This document shows, in pieces, positions 7,701-16,874 of a DNA stretch of 64,000 nt. This stretch comes from Bilophila wadsworthia ATCC 49260 (lineage in GTDB: Bacteria > Desulfobacterota > Desulfovibrionia > Desulfovibrionales > Desulfovibrionaceae). The notes beneath the pieces were generated by a model, which saw nothing but the letters and a program-made list of their open reading frames with translations, ran no database searches and was not told the origin of the DNA. The DNA is taken from the NCBI RefSeq assembly GCF_000701705.1, contig NZ_JNJP01000013.1, positions 7,571 to 71,570 of the forward strand, written 5' to 3'. How positions within the stretch are numbered: position 1 is the first letter of the stretch; each line of letters begins with the position of its first letter. The position numbers were made by a program, and so were the translations under genes.

Positions 7701-10139
7701 TTACGCTTTTTCCACCTGCACGAGATTGGTGTGGTGAGGGTTCCCCTTGGCCAGGGCTGTCGGGAGAAGCTTGGTCAGCACGTTGACGCAGCCGTTGGTG
7801 TCTTCCCCGGCGGCGTTGGGCGTATGCCATGCGCCTTCGGGAAGTGACACCACGCCCGGCATGATGCGGGGCGTGATCTTGGCTTTGACGAAGGAAACGC
7901 CGCGCCCGTTGAACACCTTCACACGATCCCCGAATTCGATGCCGCGGGCTTTCGCGTCGATGGGGTTGATCCAGAGCTCTTGCGGCGCGACTTCCTGCAG
8001 CCACCAGCAGTTCCCGTAGGTCGAGTGCGTGCGCTGCTTGTAGTGGTGCCCGATGAGCTGCAGCGGCCACTCCTTGCGTTCCGGGCTGATAGCGCCTTCG
8101 GGGTTGGGGATGTACTCGGGCAGCGCGGTGATGGCCTGACCGGGCAGCAGGGTCCATGTTTCCGCCAGCTCGGCGAGGCGCGGCGAATAGATCTCGATTT
8201 TGCCCGACGGCGAGGGCAAGGGATTGGCCTCGGGATCGTCCCGGAATGCTTTATAGGCGATATGGTTTTCGGGGAAGTACCTTTTGTACACGCCCATCGT
8301 GTAGGCTTCCTCCAGCGTGGGCGGCAGTTCGGGGATGGCCTTGCGGGACTCCGCGTACAGTTTCTCCAGCCATTGGTATTGGGTACGGCCTTCCGTGAAG
8401 GCCTCCTTCACGCCGAGCTCGTTGGCAACGCCCGCGCAGATATCATAGATGCTTTTGGCTTCGCCGAGCGGCTCAATGCACTTGTTATCGAAGATCACGT
8501 AGGCGATGTTGCTGTCGCCGTCGGAAGTCCAGTCATGCTCCTCAAGGTTCAAACAGCTTGGCAGCAGAAAGTCCGCATAACGGGCGGAAGGCGTCAGTGT
8601 CGTGTCGATGACCACGATGGTCTCGCACTTTTTGTCGTCCAGCAGGATGGGGTGCATCTGGTTGATGCCGCCGTGCTGGTTCGTCAGGCAGTTCCCCGCG
8701 TAGTTCCAGATGAATTTGATCGGCGCGATGAGCCTTTCGCGTCCCCGGATGCCTGCCGTGGTGGCGGTCATCTGCTTGTAGTCGTCGATGGCCTGATACC
8801 AGTTGAAGCAGGAGAGTTCCGTCTTCACGGGATTTTCCAGCGTGGGGAAGGTCGCCATGGGAAGCTTGTATCCCGCGTTTTCGCGCGCCCCGGTATTCCC
8901 GCCCTTGATGCCCACGTTGCCGGTGAGCACGGCGAGCATACCGATGGCGCGGGAAATGTTTTCCCCGTTGGTGGTGCGCTGCGGGCCCCAGCCCTGACAG
9001 ATGAAGCACGGCCTGGCCCCGGCGATCTCGCGGGCCAGCTTCTCGATGCGGGCCGGGGGAATCCCGGTGATGCGCGAGGCCCATGCCGGAGTCTTTGGCG
9101 TCTTGTCCGGGCCTTGCCCCTGAATGTAGGATTTGTAGGACGAACCGGCTGGAGCGCCCTTGGGCAGGGATTCCTCATCATAGCCGATGGTGTATTTGGC
9201 GAGGAAGGGCTTGTCGATAAGGTCTTCAGTGATCATCACGTAGGCCAGCGCCGCGCTGAGGGCCGCGTCCGTACCCGGGCGGATGGGAATCCATTCGTCG
9301 CCCACGGACACCATGGAATCGGTATAACGCGGATCGATGATGATGACGCGGGTGTTACGGGTGAAACGGGCGTGCTGGAGCGTTTTGGCCTTGCACCCCG
9401 ACATGCGCGTTTCCGAGGGGTTGTTGCCGAAGAACACGGCCAGTTCGCTGTTTTCCATGTCGGAAAGCGAGTTCCCGTCAACCCAGCTCCCGCCGTACAA
9501 ATAGGGCATACCTACCGTGATCTGGCAGGTGGAGTAGTCCGAATAGTGGTTCAGGTAACCACCCACGAGATTCATGAGCCGGGCTACGGGCGTGGCGGCC
9601 GGAGGCCAGCTTTTGCCCATGGTGCTGCCGAGGGCACCCGTGCCGTAGTTGAGATAGACGGCCTCGTTGCCGTAGGTGTCTATGGTGCCGCGCAGCCTTT
9701 GTCCGATCTCCTTGAAGGCTTCCTCCCAGCTGATACGTTCGAATTTGCCTTCTCCTCTGTTGCCCACTCGGCGCAGGGGATAGGGGATGCGCTGTTCGGC
9801 ATAGATGCGCTGACGCATGGAGCGCCCGCGCGGACAAGCACGGAGCTGCTGCATACCGTAGCGGTCGTCTCCGGTGTTGTCCGTCTCTACGCGGGTGATC
9901 ACGCCGTCTTTGACGTGCACCCGCAGGGCGCAACGGCTGCCGCAGTTGACGTTGCAGGAGTTCCAGAGGATGCGCTCTTCCCCTGTCCCCGAGGGGGCGG
10001 GCGGTGCGGCGACGGCGCTTCCCGCATTGAGGATTTCAATGGAAAAAGGAAAGAATGCCGAAGCGAGGACGACGGCGCCGCCCTTGATCACGTCGCGCCG
10101 TTTGAGCAATGCCTGCTCGGTACAATGAGGTTTCCGCAT
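7701..10139 (-). CDS. dmsA: Tat-exported molybdopterin DMSO reductase catalytic subunit DmsA
   Basis: Catalytic subunit reducing DMSO or related S-/N-oxides at a Mo-bis-MGD centre, 812 aa (E. coli DmsA ~814). The N-terminus has a Tat signal (KRRDVIKGG). Next come the Fe-S motif CNVNCGSRC with a later CPRGRS cysteine, the GEGKFERISWEEA and WIPIRPGTDAAL blocks, and the C-terminal LAKGNPHHTNLVQVEK segment, all matching the DmsA branch as I know it. The YSDYSTCQI segment aligns with the region carrying the Mo-ligand Ser. Start MRKPHC at 10139 is preceded by GGAGGG. Polysulfide or thiosulfate reductase was considered but the blocks favour DmsA. No DmsD/TorD chaperone gene lies in the window. Confidence 0.93.
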   Translation of the reverse strand: MRKPHCTEQALLKRRDVIKGGAVVLASAFFPFSIEILNAGSAVAAPPAPSGTGEERILWNSCNVNCGSRCALRVHVKDGVITRVETDNTGDDRYGMQQLRACPRGRSMRQRIYAEQRIPYPLRRVGNRGEGKFERISWEEAFKEIGQRLRGTIDTYGNEAVYLNYGTGALGSTMGKSWPPAATPVARLMNLVGGYLNHYSDYSTCQITVGMPYLYGGSWVDGNSLSDMENSELAVFFGNNPSETRMSGCKAKTLQHARFTRNTRVIIIDPRYTDSMVSVGDEWIPIRPGTDAALSAALAYVMITEDLIDKPFLAKYTIGYDEESLPKGAPAGSSYKSYIQGQGPDKTPKTPAWASRITGIPPARIEKLAREIAGARPCFICQGWGPQRTTNGENISRAIGMLAVLTGNVGIKGGNTGARENAGYKLPMATFPTLENPVKTELSCFNWYQAIDDYKQMTATTAGIRGRERLIAPIKFIWNYAGNCLTNQHGGINQMHPILLDDKKCETIVVIDTTLTPSARYADFLLPSCLNLEEHDWTSDGDSNIAYVIFDNKCIEPLGEAKSIYDICAGVANELGVKEAFTEGRTQYQWLEKLYAESRKAIPELPPTLEEAYTMGVYKRYFPENHIAYKAFRDDPEANPLPSPSGKIEIYSPRLAELAETWTLLPGQAITALPEYIPNPEGAISPERKEWPLQLIGHHYKQRTHSTYGNCWWLQEVAPQELWINPIDAKARGIEFGDRVKVFNGRGVSFVKAKITPRIMPGVVSLPEGAWHTPNAAGEDTNGCVNVLTKLLPTALAKGNPHHTNLVQVEKA

Positions 10140-10163
10140 GAGCCCTCCGCAGAAAAAGGATTC

Positions 10164-10188
10164 CGTTCCCGGAACGTCCCGATGGGAC
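10164..10188. promoter_or_regulatory. Tandem small inverted repeats in the dms leader
   Basis: CGTTCC-C-GGAACG (10164-10176) abuts GTCCC-GAT-GGGAC (10176-10188). Both lie between the candidate promoter and dmsA, so they would be hairpins in the 5' leader or binding sites. No obvious FNR-type box is seen here. Confidence 0.35.
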
Positions 10189-10214
10189 GGGATTCGAGGA
10201 ACAGGCAGGCTTGC

Positions 10215-10244
10215 AGCATACCGCACAGGAAAGGCGGCTGTCAG
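10215..10244 (-). promoter_or_regulatory. Candidate promoter of dmsABC
   Basis: Minus-strand CTGACA (10239-10244), an 18-base spacer and TATGCT (10215-10220), about 75 bases upstream of dmsA and downstream of the symporter terminator. Confidence 0.4.
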
Positions 10245-10281
10245 TGATAAGTGGGGGCCGGAGGTTCACGTTATGGGATAT

Positions 10282-10308
10282 AAAAAGGGGAAGGCCGGAG
10301 CCTTCCCC
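10282..10308 (-). terminator. Intrinsic terminator of the NSS symporter gene
   Basis: Stem GGGGAAGGC/GCCTTCCCC (10287-10308) followed on the minus strand by TTTTT (10282-10286), 27 bases past the stop codon. Confidence 0.85.
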
Positions 10309-10334
10309 ATATGGAAACGAGCGTGCTTGAAGCG

Positions 10335-11717
10335 CTACTTGAAGAACTTGTCGATATACCCCTGCACGAAAACGAAGAACACGATGAACGGCAGGACATA
10401 TTTGACGTACAGGCGCAGCCCCTTCGGGAACATGAGGCCCTTGCCGGTGTCCGCTTCGGCGATGAAGTTGTCCCATCCCCAGCCGCGCTTGTAACAGCAG
10501 AAGAACAGGAACACCATAGAGCCGAGGGGCAGCAGGTTGTTGCTGACGATGAAGTCTTCCAGATCGAGGATCATGGAGCCGGGGCCGAAGGGCTGGATGC
10601 CGGACAGCACGTTGAAGCCGAGGGCGCAGGGCAGGGAGAGCAGGAAGACCAGAACGAAGTTGACGGTGACCGCCTTCTTGCGGGTCCATTTGAGCACGTC
10701 GATGCCGTAGGCTACGATGTTTTCCAGCACGGCGATGATCGTGGTGAGGGCCGCGAAGCTCATGAAGACGAAGAAGAGCATGCCCCACAGCTGTCCGCCG
10801 GGCATGCTGTTGAACACGTTGGGAAGGGTGACGAACACGAGGCCGGGACCGGAGCCCGCATCGACGTCGAAGGCGAAACAGGCCGGGAAGATGATGAGGC
10901 CCGCCATGAGCGCGACGAACGTATCCAGCAGCAAGATGTGGATGGACTCGCCGGTCAGGGAGCGCTGCTTGTCGATGTAGCTGCCGAAGATGGTCATGGC
11001 GCCGATGCCGAGGCTCAGGGTGAAGAACGCCTGCCCCATGGCGGCATAGATGGGCTCCCAGATGCCGTGCTGGAACATCTTGCCGAAGTCGGGCTTCAAA
11101 TAGAACAGGATGCCTTTTTCGGCCCCCGGCAGGGTGACGGAGCGGATCACCAGAAAGAGCATGACGACAAGCAGGCAACCCATCATGATTTTGGTAATGC
11201 GCTCGACGCCCCTCTGCAACCCCATGGAGCAGACGAGGAATCCGGCGACGACCGTAACGGCCATCCAGCCGACCTGATCAAAAGGATCGCCGAGCGTCCC
11301 GCCGAAGAACGCGCCGATCTGCTCGGGCGTAAGGCTCGAAAGCTGACCCGAGCCCATGTACCAGCAGTAGGACAGCATCCACCCGGTGACGGTCGTATAG
11401 AACATCATCAGCACGTAACAGCCGATGATGCCCCCGTAGCCGTACAGATGCCAGAACGTCCCCTTGGGTTCCAGCTTGCGGAACGCCAGGCCGATGCCCT
11501 GCTTGGCGGCCCGGCCCACGGAGAACTCCATCACCATAATGGGAAGGCCGAGAATGACGAGAAAAACGAGATAGATGAGGACGAAAGCCGCCCCACCGTA
11601 GGCTCCGGTGATGAAGGGGAAGCGCCAGACGTTGCCGAGGCCGATGGCGCAGCCGGCCGATAACAGCAGGAAGCCGAGGCGGCTCCCCAACTTTTCGCGT
11701 TCGATACCCTGTTCCAC
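10335..11717 (-). CDS. Neurotransmitter:sodium symporter (NSS/SNF) family transporter
   Basis: Sodium-coupled uptake carrier of the LeuT/SLC6 family, 460 aa, with about 11-12 membrane helices. TM1 carries the hallmark GLGNVWRFPF substrate and Na+ site; TM6 has the AFFTLSLGIGAM block. Bacterial members usually import amino acids (Leu, Trp, Tyr and others); the substrate cannot be assigned. The start is GTG at 11717 with a near-ideal AAGGAGG ribosome binding site 7 bases upstream. It lies downstream of sbcC on the same strand but has its own candidate promoter and a strong terminator. Confidence 0.92.
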   Translation of the reverse strand: MEQGIEREKLGSRLGFLLLSAGCAIGLGNVWRFPFITGAYGGAAFVLIYLVFLVILGLPIMVMEFSVGRAAKQGIGLAFRKLEPKGTFWHLYGYGGIIGCYVLMMFYTTVTGWMLSYCWYMGSGQLSSLTPEQIGAFFGGTLGDPFDQVGWMAVTVVAGFLVCSMGLQRGVERITKIMMGCLLVVMLFLVIRSVTLPGAEKGILFYLKPDFGKMFQHGIWEPIYAAMGQAFFTLSLGIGAMTIFGSYIDKQRSLTGESIHILLLDTFVALMAGLIIFPACFAFDVDAGSGPGLVFVTLPNVFNSMPGGQLWGMLFFVFMSFAALTTIIAVLENIVAYGIDVLKWTRKKAVTVNFVLVFLLSLPCALGFNVLSGIQPFGPGSMILDLEDFIVSNNLLPLGSMVFLFFCCYKRGWGWDNFIAEADTGKGLMFPKGLRLYVKYVLPFIVFFVFVQGYIDKFFK

Positions 11718-11745
11718 TGTTGTTCCTCCTTAGGGTGTGGGAGGA

Positions 11746-11774
11746 TGAATAGGTGACTTTTGCGCCTGAGGCAA
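11746..11774 (-). promoter_or_regulatory. Candidate promoter of the NSS symporter
   Basis: Minus-strand TTGCCT (11769-11774), a 17-base spacer and TATTCA (11746-11751), about 29 bases before the GTG start. The -10 match is weak. Confidence 0.35.
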
Positions 11775-11856
11775 GCGGAGACTGCCCGCCGGAAAACGTG
11801 CCGATTTCTCGCGCCAAAGGGAAAGGCGATACGTTGTCGGGGATTAGGCCATGTTC

Positions 11857-14800
11857 TTATACCGAAGAGCAGCCGGGCCCGCTGACGGCGCTGCGGCCTC
11901 CGGTTTTGGGAGTGACCTGTATCTGCGTCCCGATGCGCTCCTTCAAGGCCGCCACATGCGAAATCACGCCGATGAGCTTGCCGTCCCGGTGCAGCCCGGC
12001 CAGCGTATCCAGCGCGGTGTCCAGCGTATCCTCATCCAGCGTGCCGAACCCTTCGTCGAGGAAAAGGGAGTCCACCCGCACCGTCTTGCTGGCCATTTGC
12101 GAAAGCCCGAGGGCGAGGGCAAGGCTCACGATGAAACTCTCGCCGCCGGACAGGTTTTTGGTGGAGCGGACTTCTCCGGCCTGATAGCCGTCGATGACGT
12201 CGAGCTCCAACGGCTGCTCCTTGTTGCGGAGAAGCAGATACCGGTCGGTCATGCGCCGTAGCTGGCGGTTGGCGTGCTCGATCATGATTTCAAACGTCAA
12301 CACCTGCACGAAATTGCGGTATTTTTTCCCGTCGGCGGAGCCGATGAGATCGTGCAGATCGTTCCAGCGGCGGCACTCGCGGCGCTGCGCCTCCACCGCC
12401 GCCGTGCGCTCCTGATGCGCCAGCTTGACCATGTGGTTGTCGTGGAGCTTCTGCCTCAGGCCGCCAATGGCTTCTTGTTGGGTCTTCAGCGTGTCCCGAA
12501 GCGTTGCCAGCGTCTCGTCGAGTTCTTCCCGCGTGCGATCCGTCACCTGTTTTTCGCGCTCGGCAGCCAGTTGCGCGATACGGTCGGCCAGGCGCGCTTC
12601 CAGTTCGGCCCGTTCCGTGAGCAGCTCCTGTTCCCTTTGAGCCAGCGTGTTCCGCACCGTTTCAGTGAGGCAGGCGTCCCGGTATTCCACTTCGTCGGCA
12701 AAGCCGGTTTGTGAGAGGCGAAGCCGGAAATCCTCTTCCAGCGGCCCAATTTGTGCCTGACGTTCCGCGATCGAGCGATCGAGCGTTTCCCGTTTGCTGG
12801 TCAGCCCAGCAAAGCGCTGTTTGGCGGCATCGACGGTTTGGCGGACGCCTTCAAGCCGCTTTTCGGCTTCTTCGACGAGCCCGTTGAGCCGTTTCTCTTC
12901 CTCATCCGGGGATTTGTCCCCGAGCAGCCGCCTCCGGTCGAGCCGCAGCTTTTCCCGATCCTCCGACAGGGAGCGGGCCGCTTCCCGCTGCTTGCCCAGA
13001 TCTTTCTCCATATCGAGAAGCCGGGAAGCGAGATGCCGGGACTCCAGTTCCAGCGCGCTCATTTTTTGCTGTAAGAGGTCACGCCGCTTTTCCCGGGATA
13101 CCCAGCGTTCACGGCGTTCAGACAGGCTGTGGAGCAAGGTTTCCGGCCCGTCGGCGGCCAGCGCTTCGATGCCGTAAGGCCGCAGTTCCTGCAAAACGGT
13201 TTGGCGCAAGGCCGTGTACTGCTCCAGAAGCGAACTCCGCTCGCGTTCGGCGCGTACGGCTTCCTGCTCGGCGCTGCCCTTATGGTGGAGGGCGGTTTGC
13301 AGGGCCAGTTCCAGCCGGTTTGCTTCGTGCCGGGCCTTCTCCCATGCCGTCATGTCGGCTTGCAGCCCGGCGTCCTCCTGTTCAGCCTGTTGCAGGATGC
13401 GTTCAGCCAGCCGCCGCTCGGTCTCCGTCGTTTCCCGCAGATTTTGGAGCGTAAGGAGCAGGGTGGCCGGAAGCGGCTGCTTTGGCGTGGCGGGGGTGAT
13501 GGAGGGATGTGCCAGTGCGGCAAGGCATTCGCGCACGTGCGTTTCGTGTTCGGACAGTGTGGCGGCTTCTTTTTGCAGCTGTTCCGTCACCCATTCCCGT
13601 TCACGCGACAGCCCGGCGAGATCGCCTTGGAGGGAAGCCAAAGCGTTTCCGGAGCGTTTCAGTTCTTCCTTGAGCCGCGCAAGATGTTCCTCCGGCCCGG
13701 CGGGGGCGGGAACGGAAAATCCGGTGAAGGGGTGTTCCGTGGCTCCGCACAACGGGCACGGTTCCCCGTTATGGAGATGCCTCCGCGCTTCCTCAAAAGC
13801 CCGCAGGCGAGAGCATTCGGCCTGTTCGGCTTCCCGTTTCTCATATTCCGCCTCCAGACGGCGGTGCTCTTTTTCGGCGGATTGCAGGCGCTGCGTGAGT
13901 TCGGCCTCATTGCGGGCACGTTTTTCTTGCCGCTGCTCAAGTGTCTTGATTCCCAGAAGGCAGGTTTCGTATTGCCGCCGCGCCTCTTCGGTTTTGTCCA
14001 GCAGGCTGCTGCGGGTTGCCGTGTTCATGAGGCCTGCCCGCCAGTCGGCGACGCTCCGATCGCCTAAGAGTTCCGCCAGGGCCTTCCGGCGCAAGGCGAC
14101 CGCTTGTTCCAGACGGGCCGTTTCCCGATCCTGCCGTTCCTTGAGGGCAAGCGCGTCCATATGCGCTTTGGCCGTCTCTTGTTGCCGGGCCAACGCCGCC
14201 TCGAGGGCACGTTTTTTTTCGCGCCCCGTTTCGGCCAGTTGACGCAATTGTCCGCAGGAATGCTGGATAGCGGACAGGTGCTCGATAAGTCCCTGATCCG
14301 CAGCCGTGCGTTCCAGGGCTTCGAGCACGCCCGCAAGGGCGGCCTGGGCTTCGGCACGCTGGGCGGTCAGGTTCCGGCTGGTTGCCTGCGCGGTTGCAAA
14401 AGCGGCTTCCCGGTCGGCGAGTTCCCGCTTGAGGGCGGACAAGGCCGTTTCTTTTTCGGCAAGTTTGACATCGTATTCCCGTACGGAACGGATCGTCTTC
14501 AAGCCTTGTTCGCGTTCCCGCTTGGCGTGTTCCAGCGTCGCTCCGGATGAGGCGAACGCCGTTTCCGTTTGCCGCAATTCAGCTTCACATACGGGCAAAG
14601 CCTCGCCGTATTCTTTTTGCTGGCGGAGATCCTGCGCCTGGGCGTTCCGGAGGGAAACGAGCCCGGCATACGCCCCGGAAAGCTCCAGCGCCTTGTTGGC
14701 GCGTTCCAGCTTGCGGCGTTCCGGCTGAAACGCTTCGAGCCGTTCCGCAAGCTGTTTCTTGCGGTTTTCCAGCATGGCCAGTTCAGCCTGAAGGGTACGG

Positions 14801-15555
14801 ATGCCCTCCAGCCAGAGCAGGGCCTGTTGCGTCCGGTCGGACTGCCGCGCCGCTTCGGAAGCCTGTTCGATCAATGATGCCAGATCCGCATGGAGGCGCT
14901 GTTCTTCCGCTTCTTCAAGGAGGTGGATGCCCGCCAGCTCCGCCTCCAGCGTTTCGAGCTTGGTACGCTCAAGCACGACTCGCGCGTGCACGCGTTTAGA
15001 TATATCCGAATAGATTTCCGTGCCCGTGAGCTGTTCCAGAATGGGGGCGCGCTGATCCGCAGGCGCTTGCAGGAACGCGGCGAAGCCCCCCTGCGCAAGG
15101 AGCATGGAGCGCGTGAAGCGTTCGAAGTCCATCCCTGTGGCTTCCTCCACTTTGTCGGCCACGCCTTGAACATTGCTTTCGAGGATCTGACCCGAAATGG
15201 CGTCGGAAAGTTCGCGGCGCGGGGCCTGCAATTCCCCGGAGGCTTTTTTCCTCGCCCGCCACTGGTGCCAGTGGCAGCGGAATGTTCCCGAGCGGGTTTC
15301 GAAGGTGACTTCGGCAAAACATTCCCCGGTCTGGCGGGACATGATTTCGTTTTCGCTTTTGGTGACGCGGGGCAGGCGCGGCGTGCGTCCGTACAGGGCA
15401 AGGCACACGGCGTCGAGGATGGTCGTCTTGCCCGCACCCGTGGGGCCGGTGATGACGAAAATGCCGTCCGACAAAAAAGCCGGATGCGTAAGATCAATGG
15501 CCCATTCCCCGGCAAGGGAATTGAGGTTCTTGAAGCGGATCTGGAGAATGCGCAT
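11857..15555 (-). CDS. sbcC: Exonuclease subunit SbcC (Rad50-like SMC ATPase)
   Basis: Large ATPase of the SbcCD nuclease, which opens hairpins and processes blocked DNA ends. It is 1232 aa, longer than E. coli SbcC (1048). Order: Walker A GPTGAGKTT near residue 37, long Glu/Arg/Leu/Ala-rich coiled coil, zinc hook CPLC near residue 600, second coiled coil, signature LSGGESFIVSLALALGLS and Walker B VDSLFLDEGFGTLD near the C-terminus. The start MRILQIRFKNLNS at 15555 is the family N-terminus; 108 in-frame codons upstream are sbcD shadow. It follows sbcD by 10 bases. The extra length is in the coiled coils. Confidence 0.95.
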   Translation of the reverse strand: MRILQIRFKNLNSLAGEWAIDLTHPAFLSDGIFVITGPTGAGKTTILDAVCLALYGRTPRLPRVTKSENEIMSRQTGECFAEVTFETRSGTFRCHWHQWRARKKASGELQAPRRELSDAISGQILESNVQGVADKVEEATGMDFERFTRSMLLAQGGFAAFLQAPADQRAPILEQLTGTEIYSDISKRVHARVVLERTKLETLEAELAGIHLLEEAEEQRLHADLASLIEQASEAARQSDRTQQALLWLEGIRTLQAELAMLENRKKQLAERLEAFQPERRKLERANKALELSGAYAGLVSLRNAQAQDLRQQKEYGEALPVCEAELRQTETAFASSGATLEHAKREREQGLKTIRSVREYDVKLAEKETALSALKRELADREAAFATAQATSRNLTAQRAEAQAALAGVLEALERTAADQGLIEHLSAIQHSCGQLRQLAETGREKKRALEAALARQQETAKAHMDALALKERQDRETARLEQAVALRRKALAELLGDRSVADWRAGLMNTATRSSLLDKTEEARRQYETCLLGIKTLEQRQEKRARNEAELTQRLQSAEKEHRRLEAEYEKREAEQAECSRLRAFEEARRHLHNGEPCPLCGATEHPFTGFSVPAPAGPEEHLARLKEELKRSGNALASLQGDLAGLSREREWVTEQLQKEAATLSEHETHVRECLAALAHPSITPATPKQPLPATLLLTLQNLRETTETERRLAERILQQAEQEDAGLQADMTAWEKARHEANRLELALQTALHHKGSAEQEAVRAERERSSLLEQYTALRQTVLQELRPYGIEALAADGPETLLHSLSERRERWVSREKRRDLLQQKMSALELESRHLASRLLDMEKDLGKQREAARSLSEDREKLRLDRRRLLGDKSPDEEEKRLNGLVEEAEKRLEGVRQTVDAAKQRFAGLTSKRETLDRSIAERQAQIGPLEEDFRLRLSQTGFADEVEYRDACLTETVRNTLAQREQELLTERAELEARLADRIAQLAAEREKQVTDRTREELDETLATLRDTLKTQQEAIGGLRQKLHDNHMVKLAHQERTAAVEAQRRECRRWNDLHDLIGSADGKKYRNFVQVLTFEIMIEHANRQLRRMTDRYLLLRNKEQPLELDVIDGYQAGEVRSTKNLSGGESFIVSLALALGLSQMASKTVRVDSLFLDEGFGTLDEDTLDTALDTLAGLHRDGKLIGVISHVAALKERIGTQIQVTPKTGGRSAVSGPGCSSV

Positions 15556-15565
15556 GGTGTTTCCG

Positions 15566-16795
15566 TTAGGCGTGAGGGTCTTCTTCGAGGAATGAGGCGA
15601 CGGTTTCCCTGTAGGCCAGACGGAGATCAGGCCTTTGCTCGTCGGGCACGCCGTGGGCGGCGAGACAGCGCTCAAACACCTCGTATACGTCCAGCGCATC
15701 CAGCGTGTCGGCATCGTCATCCCGTTCCAGGGCGCGTTCCATGATCCGGGCGTTCTTGATGCGCAGGACTTCCATGTCCGCTCCCACCGTAAGCGCTTCG
15801 ACCCGGTCGCGGAGATCGCTGATGAGTTCGCTGCCCGTATAGATGATTTCGAGCCACGGATTCCCCCCCTCGGCGGCAATGGCCTTCAGGCGGGATTCGA
15901 TGGCCTCCCATGCCCCTTCAATGCGTTCCAGCTCCTGAAAAACAGGAACGGGCAGGCACTCCACGGATGCCTGACGGCCCGCGAAATCCACGAGGCAGAC
16001 GCTCTTGGCGCCGCGCTCACCGAAGCCCATGGGCACGGGGGAACCGCTGTAGCGCCGGGTTTCGGAGCCGCCGATTTTTTGTGGGATATGCAGATGCCCG
16101 AGGGCGAGATAGTCGATGTTGTCCGGGAAGCAGTCGGCGGTCACTTGTGCGAGCGACCCGACATAGAGTTGTCGCACGCCGTCGCCGTCGGCGGTCTGGC
16201 CGCCCGACGCGAAGAGGTGCCCGGTTGCGAGAATGGGGAGATCCGGTCGCGTCCGGTACGTTTCGGCCTGCGCGCTGATGGCGGCGTAGTGGCGGCGGAT
16301 GCCGTCGATGAGGTTCCGCTCCTTGTCTTCAATGCTTTCGCCGGGCTCAACCACTCGGATGTCCCGATCCCGAAGATAAGGGACGGCGCAGACGATGAGC
16401 TCGGGCTCACCGTCCGGGCCGTCGAGCCGAAGGATCTCGTGTCCGGGGTCGTCCGAGATCGAGCCTACGACATGGACGTTGAGGGCGCGCAGGAGCTCTT
16501 TCGGCGCGGTCAGGAAGGAGGGCGAGTCATGATTGCCCGCCACCACGACGATATGGCGGCAGAAAGGCATGACCCGGCAGAGGAAGCGGTAATACAGCTC
16601 TTGCGCACGGTTGCTTGGGGCGCTGGTATCGAACACGTCTCCGGCGACGATCAGTACGTCAACGTGTCGGTCGCGGACCGTATCCGCCAGCCAGTCGAGG
16701 AAGGCGGAAAAGGTTTCGTAGCGCCTGCGCCCGTAGAGGGTGCGCCCGATATGCCAGTCGGACGTATGCAGTATTCGTAAGGATGTTGTTTTCAT
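15566..16795 (-). CDS. sbcD: Exonuclease subunit SbcD (Mre11-like)
   Basis: Mn2+-dependent phosphoesterase subunit of SbcCD, 409 aa. All calcineurin-like nuclease motifs are present: SDWHIGR (D, H), GDVFD, GNHDSPS, ATGHLF and GHLHIPQ. A C-terminal capping domain follows. The start at MKTTSLRILHTSDWH (16795) fits the family; earlier in-frame Met codons would add a non-homologous tail. sbcC lies 10 bases downstream, so the complex is made from one operon. Confidence 0.95.
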   Translation of the reverse strand: MKTTSLRILHTSDWHIGRTLYGRRRYETFSAFLDWLADTVRDRHVDVLIVAGDVFDTSAPSNRAQELYYRFLCRVMPFCRHIVVVAGNHDSPSFLTAPKELLRALNVHVVGSISDDPGHEILRLDGPDGEPELIVCAVPYLRDRDIRVVEPGESIEDKERNLIDGIRRHYAAISAQAETYRTRPDLPILATGHLFASGGQTADGDGVRQLYVGSLAQVTADCFPDNIDYLALGHLHIPQKIGGSETRRYSGSPVPMGFGERGAKSVCLVDFAGRQASVECLPVPVFQELERIEGAWEAIESRLKAIAAEGGNPWLEIIYTGSELISDLRDRVEALTVGADMEVLRIKNARIMERALERDDDADTLDALDVYEVFERCLAAHGVPDEQRPDLRLAYRETVASFLEEDPHA

Positions 16796-16874
16796 ATCGA
16801 AGGCTCCGTAGCCGGCCTCCGTCAGAGGCCGGTTTCTACAGATAGCCTGTGAGCACGGGGCGGGCAAGCCCCCC

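Noticed and set aside
7701..10139. Polysulfide or thiosulfate reductase instead of DmsA
   Set aside because: The conserved blocks (NCGSRC, GEGKFERISWEEA, WIPIRPGTDAAL, C-terminal NLVQVEK) fit DmsA better than PsrA/PhsA.
7980..10247. 755-aa plus-strand ORF antisense to dmsA
   Set aside because: Shadow of dmsA; no motif, and dmsA has Tat signal, Fe-S and molybdopterin motifs.
16811..16832. Hairpin between the EF-hand gene and sbcD as terminator
   Set aside because: Stem CCGGCCTC/GAGGCCGG has no T-run on the minus strand; it may only be chance.
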